This document shows positions 53,954 to 62,754 of a DNA stretch of 64,000 nt, piece after piece. Origin of the DNA: Pokkaliibacter sp. MBI-7 (lineage in GTDB: Bacteria > Pseudomonadota > Gammaproteobacteria > Pseudomonadales > Balneatricaceae); NCBI RefSeq assembly GCF_029846635.1, contig NZ_JARVTG010000002.1:1715501-1779500 (forward strand), given 5' to 3'. The notes below the pieces were generated by a model. The model was not told the origin of the DNA and ran no database searches. It saw only the letters and a list, made by a program, of their open reading frames with translations. The translations under genes were made by a program, and so were the position numbers. Position 1 is the stretch's first letter, and each line of letters opens with the position of its first letter.

Positions 53954-54946
53954 TCAATAAGTACAGGCATTGTCCGCCATGTAGTCATGGACCTGAATCT
54001 TGCCGGAGACGATATCTGCCTGAATTTCTTTCATTTTGGCCTTCATTTCAGCTGTGATCAGATCCTTGTTGTACTGATCATAAGCCCATGACACACCATT
54101 CTCTGCCAGACCCAGCGCCTTCACGCCCGGCTTCCAGGTGCCATCCTGCACTTCCTTGAACGTGCTGTAGGCCGCCACATCCACGCTCTTCACCATGGAC
54201 GTCAACATTACGCCGGGATGCAGGTAGTTCTGGTTGGAATCGACACCGATGGCATATTTATGCGCATCCGCTGCAGCCTGATACACCCCCAGACCAGTGC
54301 CGCCTGCTGCTGCGAACACGACGTCGGCACCGCGATCAAACTGGCTCTTGGCCAGCTCACCGCCTTTACCGGGGTTATTCCAGGCCTCAGGAGTGGAGCC
54401 GGTCATGTTCTGATACACCGTGATGTCCTTGTTGATGTACTTGGCACCCTGTTCGTAGCCGCACTCAAAGCGACGGATCAGACCGATATCCATCCCGCCG
54501 ACGAAGCCCACCTTGCCACTTTTACTGGCCATGGCCGCCAGCGCACCAACCAGGAATGAACCTTCCTGCTCCTTGAAGACAATGGACTCGACATTGGGCT
54601 GATCGACCACCGAGTCAATAATGGCAAACTTCGACTCGGGGTTTTCCTTGGCGACCTTTTCCAGTGCATTGGCCTCGTCAAAGCCTACCGCGATGATGGG
54701 ATTCATCTTGCGCTTGGCCATTTTCGACAGACCCTGCTCGATCTGTGGCGTGTTGGTTGGCTCAAACTCAAACACCTTGATGCCCGTATCCTTGGTGAAG
54801 CGCGCCACACCATTGACCACTGACTCGTTGAATGACTTGTCGAACTTTCCACCAAGCCCATACACCACTGCCGGCTTGAACTCTGCTGCCTGCACCTGAG
54901 ACGCCACCAGTAAAGCCAAACCTGTTACTGCCAGTACTTTCTTCAT
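53954..54946 (-). CDS. BMP-family periplasmic substrate-binding protein
   Basis: 330-residue basic membrane protein (PnrA-like) family binding protein, the type that serves nucleoside/purine ABC importers. It has a signal peptide (KKVLAVTGLALLVASQVQA, mature from AEF), then VVYGLGGKFDKSFNESVVNGVARF, NPIIAVGFDEANALEKVAKENPESKFAIID, EQEGSFLVGALAAM, GKVGFVGGMDIGLIRRFECGYEQGAKY and ADVVFAAAGGTGLGVYQAA. A free Cys near the C-terminus (DNACTY) is odd. No permease or ATPase lies nearby. The only such transporter in the window (29240-32888) lacks a binding protein. A RutR-like site upstream links it to that system. Confidence 0.92.
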   Translation of the reverse strand: MKKVLAVTGLALLVASQVQAAEFKPAVVYGLGGKFDKSFNESVVNGVARFTKDTGIKVFEFEPTNTPQIEQGLSKMAKRKMNPIIAVGFDEANALEKVAKENPESKFAIIDSVVDQPNVESIVFKEQEGSFLVGALAAMASKSGKVGFVGGMDIGLIRRFECGYEQGAKYINKDITVYQNMTGSTPEAWNNPGKGGELAKSQFDRGADVVFAAAGGTGLGVYQAAADAHKYAIGVDSNQNYLHPGVMLTSMVKSVDVAAYSTFKEVQDGTWKPGVKALGLAENGVSWAYDQYNKDLITAEMKAKMKEIQADIVSGKIQVHDYMADNACTY

Positions 54947-55037
54947 GAGTCACCCTTGTTAGTGGTCCTGGGCACTGCTTTCTGTTGCTGCACCCGACTA
55001 ATCCTTCACAGCCGTTTCCAGTGGCTGACACCACTTT

Positions 55038-55053
55038 CAGACTGGATGGTCAA
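55038..55053. promoter_or_regulatory. RutR-like box upstream of the BMP binding-protein gene
   Basis: CAGACTG-GA-TGGTCAA; the right arm matches the RutR consensus fully and the left arm 3 of 7. It is 91 nt upstream of the gene start, almost the same distance as the RutR-like box of xdhA (90 nt). Read on the minus strand it begins TTGACC, so it could instead be a -35 element. Confidence 0.45.
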
Positions 55054-55215
55054 TTTCTCTAGCAAATTCAGTGCACACTCTTCAATCAGAGCAAAACAGA
55101 TAACAGCTAATGCCGATGGTGACAACGCCATACCCGCTTCACTGCGCAAATTTATCTCAGCTCAGTGTGGATTTACCGCCATACGCCAGTCCGGCCTGAC
55201 GAGACGCCGGCGACA

Positions 55216-55231
55216 ATCATGCACACATTAT
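55216..55231 (-). promoter_or_regulatory. nic-type box upstream of nicA
   Basis: On the minus strand ATAATGTGTGCATGAT, similar to the boxes at nicC/nicX and nicR. It is about 113 nt upstream of nicA. Confidence 0.5.
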
Positions 55232-55344
55232 TAAACAGATCATCAACATCACCTGAGAGAAGCCCTATCAGCCAGTAAAAACAAGGCCCATATCTTGCTT
55301 GGTTAAGTAAACACTACATTAACTTAAGCTGATCACGACTGCCG

Positions 55345-55914
55345 ATGATGAGAGACAACCCAGACCGTCCGCTGATCTTTTCGGTCAATGGCAAACCGGT
55401 AAGACTGACCATTTCAGCAGATACCCCCCTACTGCTGGCACTGCGCAACGACCTGCAACTGAACGGCCCGAAATATGGCTGTGGGCTGGGCGAATGTGGT
55501 GCATGCACGGTATTACTGGACGGAAAAGTGGCACGCTCGTGCATGTTACCCGCACAGGTAGCAGTGGGACGCGAAGTAACAACACTGGAAGGCCTGGGTA
55601 GCCTCGACCATCTGCATCCGGTGCAGCAGGCCTTTATCGAGGAGCAGGCAGCACAGTGTGGTTACTGCCTGAACGGGATGGTAATGACCACAGCAGCACT
55701 GTTACAGCGCATCCCCCACCCCAGCGAACAACAGGTCCGCAAGGCGCTTGCCCATAACCTGTGCCGCTGCGGCACCCATGTGGAAATCATCAGGGCGGTC
55801 ATGCGCGCCGCCGAACTGCTCAGCACCATTGATACCCCTGCGCCCGTCGAACCGCACACCACCGCTGCTGACGCCCAAGCTAGCACCACGGTGACAGAAG
55901 GACAGCCTGCATGA
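55345..55914 (+). CDS. nicA: Nicotinate dehydrogenase, [2Fe-2S] subunit
   Basis: Small subunit of the molybdenum hydroxylase that converts nicotinate to 6-hydroxynicotinate. It is 189 residues. The plant-type cluster is in GPKYGCGLGECGACTVLL, the second in AAQCGYCLNGMVMTTAALL and NLCRCGTHVEIIRAVMRAA. The C-terminus has an extra Pro/Thr/Ala-rich tail of about 30 residues, longer than the Pseudomonas subunit as I recall it. Its stop overlaps the nicB start (ATGA). There are two adjacent ATGs at the start with no clear ribosome site. Confidence 0.94.
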   Translation: MMRDNPDRPLIFSVNGKPVRLTISADTPLLLALRNDLQLNGPKYGCGLGECGACTVLLDGKVARSCMLPAQVAVGREVTTLEGLGSLDHLHPVQQAFIEEQAAQCGYCLNGMVMTTAALLQRIPHPSEQQVRKALAHNLCRCGTHVEIIRAVMRAAELLSTIDTPAPVEPHTTAADAQASTTVTEGQPA

Positions 55915-58900
55915 CCCAATCCCTCCCTCTCAGCCGCCAGGCCTGGTTTGAACGTGATGACGTGTTGCTGCTGGTACGCGCCAGCCAGCCTCCCCTGAGC
56001 CCGGCGGAAAAACCCAAGGATCCGCCGCCTGCGCCGTTGATGGAGATCTTCATTGCCATCACCGCCAGCAATGAGGTGATTGCCTTCAACGGCCATGTTG
56101 ATCTCGGTACCGGCATTCGCACCTCGCTGGCACAGATCGTTGCCGAAGAGCTGGATCTGGCGTTTGAGCAGGTGCAGATGGTACTGGGTGACACTGAGCG
56201 CGTCCCCAATCAGGGCGCCACCATCGCCAGCGCCACTATCCAGATTTCTGCCATCCCCCTGCGCAAGGCGGCGGCCACTGCCCGCCACTACCTGCTGAAC
56301 CAGGCGGCGGAGCAGCTGCGCCTGCCCGCCAGCGAGCTGTCGATGGACCAGGGTGTCATTTTCAGCCGCCATGACGCGACACAACGCATCAGCTTCGGCC
56401 AGCTGGTGACTGGCCCGCGCACCGAACTGCCCGTGGATGACAACACACCTCTCAAGCCAGTGGAGGACTACCGCATTGTCGGCAAATCCTCCCGGCGCAG
56501 CGATATTCCCGCCAAAGCCACCGGCGGCCTGACTTACGTCCATGACGTGCGCGTCCCAGGCATGCTGCATGGCCGGGTGGTGCGCCCTCCTTATGCCGGC
56601 ATTGATAGCGGCAACTTCATTGGTAATTCGCTGCTGGAAGTGGAACGTGACTCCATCGCCCATCTGCCCGGCATCGTTCATATTGAGGTGATCGGTGACT
56701 TTGTCGGCATCATCGCCGAGCGCGAAGAGCAGGCCATGCGTGCCGCCAGCGAACTGAAGGTACACTGGAAGCCACACCCCGACCTGCCCGACCTGACGGA
56801 TCTCGAATTTGCCGTACGCAACAACCCGCGCGCCAAACAACGTCTGCTGCTGGATAAAGGCAATGTCGATGAGGCCATCGCCAAAGCGGCCAAGGTCATG
56901 CCACGTACCTATGTCTGGCCCTACCAGATGCATGCCTCCATTGGCCCGTCCTGCGCGGTAGCGGATGTACAGCAGGACAGGGTGACAGTATGGTCCGGCA
57001 CACAAAACCCTCACCTGTTGCGCGCTGATCTGGCCTTTCTGCTGAATATTGATGAGGCTGGCATCGAAATCGTCCGCTACGAAGCGTCCGGCTGTTACGG
57101 CCGCAACTGTGCCGATGATGTCTGTGGTGATGCGGTGCTACTGTCCCGCGCCGTCGGCAGACCCGTCCGAGTGCAGCTGACCCGCGAACAGGAACACGCC
57201 TGGGAACCCAAGGGCGCCGCCCAGCTGATGGACGTAAACGGCGGCATCAATGCCGATGGCAGCCCGGCAGCCTATGACTTCGCCACTTCCTACCCGTCCA
57301 ACGGGGCGCCCATGCTGGCACTGATGCTGACCGGTGTGGTCGAAGCGATTCCTGCGGCACTGGAAATGGGCGACCGCACCAGCATTCCTCCCTACGAGTT
57401 CGACCATATGCGGGTCGTCTGCAATGACATGGCGCCAATAGTGCGCGCAGCCTGGCTGCGCGGGGTGTCGGCACTGCCCAACACCTTTGCCCATGAATCC
57501 TATATCGACGAGCTGGCCCATGAAGCCGGTGTAGACCCCATCGAATACCGCCTGCGTTACCTGAAAGACCCCCGCGCCGTCGATCTGGTCAAATCCGTGG
57601 CACAGCGCGCCAACTGGGAAGCACGTGAGGGCAGCTGGAAGCCCAGGGCGGCCGTCGGCAACATCGTCAAGGGCCGCGGCTTTGCCTACGCCCGTTACAT
57701 CCACAGCAAATTCCCCGGCTTCGGCGCGGCCTGGGCTGCCTGGGTAGCGGATGTGGAAGTGGACAAAAGCACCGGCGAGGTCAACGTCACCCGGGTAGTG
57801 ATCGGCCACGATGCCGGGCTGATGATCAACCCCGACGGCGTGCGCCATCAGATTCATGGCAACGTGCTGCAATCCACCAGTCGCGCCCTGAAGGAACAGG
57901 TCACCTTCAACGAGTCCACCGTCACCAGCCGTGAATGGGGCAGCTACCCCATTCTGACCTTTCCGGAAATGCCGGAGATTGATGTCGTCATGGCCGAGCG
58001 GCCGGAGGAGCCTCCGCAGGGAGCAGGTGAATCCGCCTCGGTGCCCAGTGCAGCTGCCATTGCCAACGCCATCTTCGATGCCACCGGCGTGCGTTTGCGC
58101 CAGCCCCCGTTCACGCCGGAAAAGGTTCGCGCCGCACTTTATGGCCCCCAGCAGGAGCAAAACGGACAGCAGGAAGCCAAACGAAAGAAGCGTAACTGGC
58201 TGCTGGGCTCCCTGGCAGCCTGTCTGACAACCGCCGTCGGCGTCGCCACCACCCTGATGCCGTGGCGCCCGGCTATCGCTCCCATTACCCGACCGGATAT
58301 TTCCCTGTACAGCGCGGCTACGCTGGCACGCGGTAAACAGCTGTTTGCCACGGGAGACTGCGCCATCTGCCATACCACTCCCGGTGGCATCGCCAATGCA
58401 GGCGGGCTGGCGATGGACACGCCGTTCGGCACGGTGTACAGCACCAACATCACACCCGATGAAGAAACAGGCATTGGTCGCTGGTCATTCACCGCCTTCG
58501 AGCGCGCCATGCGTGAGGGCATCAGCCGCGACGGCCGTCATCTCTACCCTGCCTTCCCCTATACCTCGTTTCGCAATATGACCGACAGCGATATGCAGGC
58601 GCTGTATGCCTACATCATGTCGATGGCGCCGGTACGCTCCTCACCACCACAAACGGCGCTGAGCTTCCCGTTCAGTCTGCGTCCGCTGATGGCAGGCTGG
58701 AACAGCCTTTTTCTCAAGCAGGGCAGCTACCAGCCCGACCCCAGCCAGACGGATCTCTGGAACCGGGGTCGCTATCTGGTGGACGGACTGGGCCACTGCA
58801 CCGCCTGCCATTCCCCCCGTAACCTGCTGGGCGCGGAGAAAGCAGGCGACGCCTATCTCAGCGGCGGCATAGTCGATGGCTGGGAAGCCCCCGCCCTGAC

Positions 58901-59519
58901 CGCACTGAACAAGTCACCCATCCGCTGGACCGAAGACAGCCTGTTCAGTTACCTGCGTACCGGCCACAGCCCGGATCACGGTGTGGCTGCCGGCCCCATG
59001 GCACCGGTGGTGGCCGAACTGGCCACCCTGCCCGAGCAAGATGTGCGCGCCATCGCCCACTATCTGGCCACCGTAAACGGTGCGACGGTGGCCACGCCTG
59101 CGGAGACCCCATCACCCGGCCTCAGTCAGGCAGAGCAGATCAGCTATCTGCAGCAGCGCAGCGAGGCCATTGCCGCCAGCAGCCCATCCGCGGCGGCCCG
59201 GCAGTTTGAAGGCAGCTGCGCGGTGTGCCACAGCGAAAATGAAGGCCTGGACCTGTTCGGCGTCAAACCCGCTCTGGCGGTCAACACCAACGTCCACAGT
59301 GACAGCCCGGATAACCTGATTCGCATCATTCTGAACGGCATCCCCACACCGGCCAATCCCGAACTGGGTTATATGCCGGCGTTTGCCAACAGCATGAACG
59401 ATCAGCAGATCAGCGGACTGGTCAACTACATCCGCCAGACCTTCGCCAGTGACAAGGCTGCCTGGAGCAACGTCAGCGAACGCGTGGCCTTCCTCCGCGC
59501 CAACCCCGGCAGCCACTGA
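55911..59519 (+). CDS. nicB: Nicotinate dehydrogenase, molybdopterin subunit with cytochrome c domains
   Basis: 1202-residue large subunit. About residues 1-745 form the permuted molybdopterin domain of the isoquinoline-oxidoreductase type (HVDLGTGIRTSLAQIVAEELDL, LGDTERVPNQGATIASATIQ, CYGRNCADDVCGDAVLL, PQGAGESASVPSAAAIANAI). A membrane-anchoring segment (RNWLLGSLAACLTTAVGVAT) follows near 760. Three c-type haem motifs come after it, CAICHT, CTACHS and CAVCHS, which carry electrons towards the respiratory chain. The size and layout match the Pseudomonas NicB. It is translationally coupled to nicA. The catalytic part must face the cytosol if the haems are periplasmic, as in the known enzyme. 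Confidence 0.95.
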   Translation: MTQSLPLSRQAWFERDDVLLLVRASQPPLSPAEKPKDPPPAPLMEIFIAITASNEVIAFNGHVDLGTGIRTSLAQIVAEELDLAFEQVQMVLGDTERVPNQGATIASATIQISAIPLRKAAATARHYLLNQAAEQLRLPASELSMDQGVIFSRHDATQRISFGQLVTGPRTELPVDDNTPLKPVEDYRIVGKSSRRSDIPAKATGGLTYVHDVRVPGMLHGRVVRPPYAGIDSGNFIGNSLLEVERDSIAHLPGIVHIEVIGDFVGIIAEREEQAMRAASELKVHWKPHPDLPDLTDLEFAVRNNPRAKQRLLLDKGNVDEAIAKAAKVMPRTYVWPYQMHASIGPSCAVADVQQDRVTVWSGTQNPHLLRADLAFLLNIDEAGIEIVRYEASGCYGRNCADDVCGDAVLLSRAVGRPVRVQLTREQEHAWEPKGAAQLMDVNGGINADGSPAAYDFATSYPSNGAPMLALMLTGVVEAIPAALEMGDRTSIPPYEFDHMRVVCNDMAPIVRAAWLRGVSALPNTFAHESYIDELAHEAGVDPIEYRLRYLKDPRAVDLVKSVAQRANWEAREGSWKPRAAVGNIVKGRGFAYARYIHSKFPGFGAAWAAWVADVEVDKSTGEVNVTRVVIGHDAGLMINPDGVRHQIHGNVLQSTSRALKEQVTFNESTVTSREWGSYPILTFPEMPEIDVVMAERPEEPPQGAGESASVPSAAAIANAIFDATGVRLRQPPFTPEKVRAALYGPQQEQNGQQEAKRKKRNWLLGSLAACLTTAVGVATTLMPWRPAIAPITRPDISLYSAATLARGKQLFATGDCAICHTTPGGIANAGGLAMDTPFGTVYSTNITPDEETGIGRWSFTAFERAMREGISRDGRHLYPAFPYTSFRNMTDSDMQALYAYIMSMAPVRSSPPQTALSFPFSLRPLMAGWNSLFLKQGSYQPDPSQTDLWNRGRYLVDGLGHCTACHSPRNLLGAEKAGDAYLSGGIVDGWEAPALTALNKSPIRWTEDSLFSYLRTGHSPDHGVAAGPMAPVVAELATLPEQDVRAIAHYLATVNGATVATPAETPSPGLSQAEQISYLQQRSEAIAASSPSAAARQFEGSCAVCHSENEGLDLFGVKPALAVNTNVHSDSPDNLIRIILNGIPTPANPELGYMPAFANSMNDQQISGLVNYIRQTFASDKAAWSNVSERVAFLRANPGSH

Positions 59520-59736
59520 CAACATCATCACGATCGGCTTCGCGCCCGGCCAGCCTCCTGACAGGCAGCCGGGTGACTTGTCAACAACGCTCGTTTCGGT
59601 CAATGCTAGCTTTCCACAAGGGGCGCGCAGCAGATCGTGAATGTGCGATAGCGCCCCTGCATTAAGGAACTACTTCATCAATAGCGGGTCAGTTAGTCCC
59701 AGATGACGACAATCACCCCAGCCACAGAAAGCAGTG

Positions 59737-60396
59737 ATGGATGCAATGACCACAAGTGACCTGCCACTGGGCAAACGCGCCCAGCAAGCCAAAGATACCC
59801 GCGACAAGATCCTCAAGGCAGCCGTCAGGATCTTCGCCAAAAATGGTTACGCAGGTGGACGCATCGAGAGCATCTCCAAGGCGGCCGCATCCAATGACCG
59901 CATGATCTACTACTACTTCGGCAGCAAGGAGAAGCTGTTCATCGAGGTGCTGGAGCATATCTATCTGCAATTCAATCAGGCCGAGCGCAAACTCAAACTG
60001 GACCTTGCCGACCCGGCAGAAGCCCTGCAGCGCATTGTCGAGTTCACCTGGAGTTACTACCTCAAGCACCCTGAGTTCGTGCTGATTCTCAGCACTGAAA
60101 ACCTGCACCGGGGCAAGCACTCGAAGAAGTCCGCCAATATCAAAACAATCTCCAGCAGCATTCTGGCCAACCTGGCGCCGGTACTGGAGGCAGGCCAGCA
60201 ACGCGGCCTGTTCCGTAAGGATGCTTCAGCCCGCAATCTCTATCTGACCATTTCGTCGCTGACCTATTTCTATAACTCCAACCAGTACACCCTGAGCGTC
60301 TTCATGGATGAAGACTTCGCCAGCAGCACTTTCCAGCAGGAATGGCTGGCACATATCAAGGATGTGGTCATGCGCTCGGTACTGATCAGTCTCTAG
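59737..60396 (+). CDS. nicS: TetR-family regulator next to nicAB, probable NicS
   Basis: 219-residue TetR-family protein. The HTH is RIFAKNGYAGGRIESISKAAASNDRMIYYYFGSKEKLFIEVLEH. In Pseudomonas putida the nicAB operon is repressed by the TetR regulator NicS, encoded beside it, and this gene has the same position (215 bp after nicB). I chose the ATG at 59737; a GTG just before it and an ATG three codons later are possible. Effector inferred to be nicotinate or 6-hydroxynicotinate. Confidence 0.85.
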   Translation: MDAMTTSDLPLGKRAQQAKDTRDKILKAAVRIFAKNGYAGGRIESISKAAASNDRMIYYYFGSKEKLFIEVLEHIYLQFNQAERKLKLDLADPAEALQRIVEFTWSYYLKHPEFVLILSTENLHRGKHSKKSANIKTISSSILANLAPVLEAGQQRGLFRKDASARNLYLTISSLTYFYNSNQYTLSVFMDEDFASSTFQQEWLAHIKDVVMRSVLISL

Positions 60397-60497
60397 CAGC
60401 TCGAACTTAACGCTGATCGCCATTTGATGAAGCAGACACTTCATTAAAAATGAGCATGAAAGCTGCATGACTTCTGGCATTGCACAGGAGATGAGTT

Positions 60498-61481
60498 ATG
60501 CAGCCACTCGATTTGGTTGTCATCCGCCAGGCCCGTGAGTGGCTGGAACAGGGTCAGCGTATCTGGCTGGCGACAGTGACGGGCACCTACGGCTCTTCCC
60601 CCCGTCCGCCCGGCTCCATGCTGGTCGTCAACGCAACCGGTGAGCACTGTGGCTCCCTGTCCGGTGGTTGTGTGGAAGCCCATTTCATTGATGCCGTGCG
60701 TGCCGATACCTGGCCTGCAGCGCTGACCACGGTCAGCTATGGCGGAGTAGCTACCGGCCACACACCTGAGGTCAGCCTCCCCTGTGGCGGCAGCCTCGAC
60801 ATACTGATCGAGCGTTTTGACTCCCCTGCCAGAACACCTTTTAGTGACGACTCTCCGCTGCAGCTACTGCAGCGTATGGAGGCCGCCCTGAGTGGCGCTG
60901 CGGGCCTGATCCGCAGTATCGACCTGCAACAGGGAACCACCAGCCTCAGCCCCGACCTCAGTCAGGGGCTGCGGGTGCAGCGTCAGGGGCAGCAACTGCA
61001 GATCCGGGTCGGGGCACTTTACACCCTGCTGATCGCAGGGATTTCCACGGTTTCCCGTTACTGTGCCGAGTTTGCCCTGACGCTGGGTTTTACAGTGATC
61101 GTCTGCGATCCGCGCCCCGAGCTGTGCGAGCAGTTCACACTAGCGGGCGTGCAGCTGCTGAACATCCTGCCGTCACGCTATCTTGAGCAGCACGGTGCCC
61201 ATCAGCACACCGCCATTGTTGCCCTGACTCACGACCCGCGCATTGATGATCTGGCCATGATGGAAGCGGTGCTGACTCAGGCGTTTTATATCGGCGTCAT
61301 GGGTTCACAACGTACCTCCGATCATCGCCGCGAACGGTTGCGCCGTATCGGCGGCCTGTCAGAGCAGGAGCTGACGCGCATTCATGCTCCTGTGGGTATG
61401 GCGATTGGCAGCAAAACTCCTGCTGAAATCGCGCTGTCCGTCATGGCGGATATACTGCGTGTCCGCAACGGCTGCCCCTGA
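60498..61481 (+). CDS. XdhC/CoxI-family molybdenum enzyme maturation protein
   Basis: 327-residue XdhC-family factor, presumed to insert cofactor into NicAB. The N-terminal domain has GQRIWLATVTGTYGSSPRPPGSM, NATGEHCGSLSGGCVEAHFID and LPCGGSLDILIERF. The C-terminal Rossmann part has LLIAGISTVSRYCAEFALTLGF, ALTHDPRIDDLAMMEAV, and the family end IHAPVGMAIGSKTPAEIALSVMADIL. AGGAGATG precedes the ATG. A second XdhC (24165) belongs to xdhAB. Confidence 0.9.
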   Translation: MQPLDLVVIRQAREWLEQGQRIWLATVTGTYGSSPRPPGSMLVVNATGEHCGSLSGGCVEAHFIDAVRADTWPAALTTVSYGGVATGHTPEVSLPCGGSLDILIERFDSPARTPFSDDSPLQLLQRMEAALSGAAGLIRSIDLQQGTTSLSPDLSQGLRVQRQGQQLQIRVGALYTLLIAGISTVSRYCAEFALTLGFTVIVCDPRPELCEQFTLAGVQLLNILPSRYLEQHGAHQHTAIVALTHDPRIDDLAMMEAVLTQAFYIGVMGSQRTSDHRRERLRRIGGLSEQELTRIHAPVGMAIGSKTPAEIALSVMADILRVRNGCP

Positions 61482-62009
61482 ATAGCGTTAAATCCGACGA
61501 TCAGCCGTATCTGCAGCTGATCGCCCGACACACTCGCGGGTAGCGGCTGCCATCCACACCGTGGCTTTCAACTCCTGCCACAACCCTTGCCAGAATAGCA
61601 GCAGCCACTCGCCCCATTACCCCTGGAAGCCTCTTTCAGCCGCTTTAGATCAAATCACATTAATAACGTATACATTGCTATTTATATAATTATAACGCCT
61701 ACCTGACAGCTTCCCCTGCACCTACAAAGCAAGAATCGCAGCATTACTTAACTACCCAACCTTTCTCACCACTTTGTTAATAATGTACACACCATAATTG
61801 CACCAAGTTGTAGCGGCCTGCACCATACTGATGCCGGTCAATGTCGAAAATCCGAAAAAGCGCTATGGCAACGCCCTGTTCCTGAGACGGCTCCCGCCAT
61901 TTTTTTGTTTGCCCTGATTTTTTTTTCGCCGCTATACTTGCCGACAAAATAGAGTGAACACTCCATATTTTTATCTGCCCCACCTTTTTCGCAGAGACAG
62001 AAGCTTCAC
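61482..62009. promoter_or_regulatory. nicR upstream region with two nic-type boxes and an inverted repeat
   Basis: Contains ATAACGTATACATTGC (61663-61678) and ATAATGTACACACCAT (61780-61795); the latter is identical to the site at 50862. It also holds GAGTG-AA-CACTC (61952-61963), 46 nt before nicR. Autoregulation of nicR is the simple reading. No gene is visible in these 528 bp. Confidence 0.6.
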
Positions 62010-62474
62010 ATGTCAGAACAGCTAACCAGTCAGCCAGACTACGAGTTTACCGAGCAGGTAGGACACCTGCTGCGCAAGGCATACCAGCGCCACGTCGCCA
62101 TCTTTCAGCAGCATGCCAGTGACCGTCAGCTGACGGCACCGCAGTTCGTGGCCCTGTGTACCGTGCGTGATCAGGGGCCATGCTCGATTACCGATATTGT
62201 CAAAGCGACGGATATTGATCAGGCCACCATGCGTGGCGTCGTCGACCGCCTGCGGGCACGGGAGTGGATAGCGCTGTCCACTGACCCCAGCGACAAACGC
62301 AAGGTGGTGATAGAGCTGACGGACAGTGGCAAGACCTTACTGACAGAGATGATCCCCTGCGCCAGGGTCATTACCGAGCACACCATGGGCAGCCTGAACC
62401 CTGCAGAACGCGTGGCTTTGCTGTATCTGCTCAAGAAGATGTATGAGCAGGACCTGCCCGTGGAGAGCGAGTAA
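62010..62474 (+). CDS. nicR: MarR-family regulator, probable NicR
   Basis: 154-residue winged-helix regulator of the MarR type. It has LLRKAYQRHVAIFQQHA, the recognition region PCSITDIVKATDIDQATMRGVVDRL, and the wing STDPSDKRKVVIELTDSG. NicR of Pseudomonas represses the nicCDEF and nicX operons and is relieved by 6-hydroxynicotinate. Its occurrence here, with repeated boxes at those promoters and its own, supports that role. A mutual arrangement with NicS is known from Pseudomonas. Confidence 0.88.
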   Translation: MSEQLTSQPDYEFTEQVGHLLRKAYQRHVAIFQQHASDRQLTAPQFVALCTVRDQGPCSITDIVKATDIDQATMRGVVDRLRAREWIALSTDPSDKRKVVIELTDSGKTLLTEMIPCARVITEHTMGSLNPAERVALLYLLKKMYEQDLPVESE

Positions 62475-62594
62475 GTCGCGCTCCCGCTCCTCCTGCCGCT
62501 CACCTTGTTACTGCCTTTATTGCCTCTCGCCTGCCTCGCCTGCGGTTACGGCCAGTTCGCTCACTGAGTGTTCTGGCCTGCTCCTTGCATTGAC

Positions 62595-62616
62595 TCATGT
62601 AGTAAGCACTACATGA
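62595..62616. promoter_or_regulatory. Palindrome upstream of the ABC binding-protein gene
   Basis: Perfect 9-bp arms TCATGTAGT / ACTACATGA with a 4-nt centre (AAGC), 138 nt upstream of the gene at 62755. It differs from the nic boxes. A dimeric regulator site is the simplest reading. Confidence 0.5.
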
Positions 62617-62754
62617 AATTCAGCCCCTCTGCTGAGTACTGTGCTTCCTTGAATACCCGCTTCATACGTTGAATTACCAGGCAGCCACATCGCCAACCGA
62701 CCAACCCGTTCCTTGCCGTGAACAGGAACACCCACGAAGCCTGCAGGAGATACA

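Larger units (their letters stand above)
54947..55344. other. Divergent regulatory region between the BMP protein and nicA
   Basis: 398 bp with two candidate operators, a RutR-like box at 55038-55053 and a nic-type box at 55216-55231. I see no gene. Confidence 0.55.
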
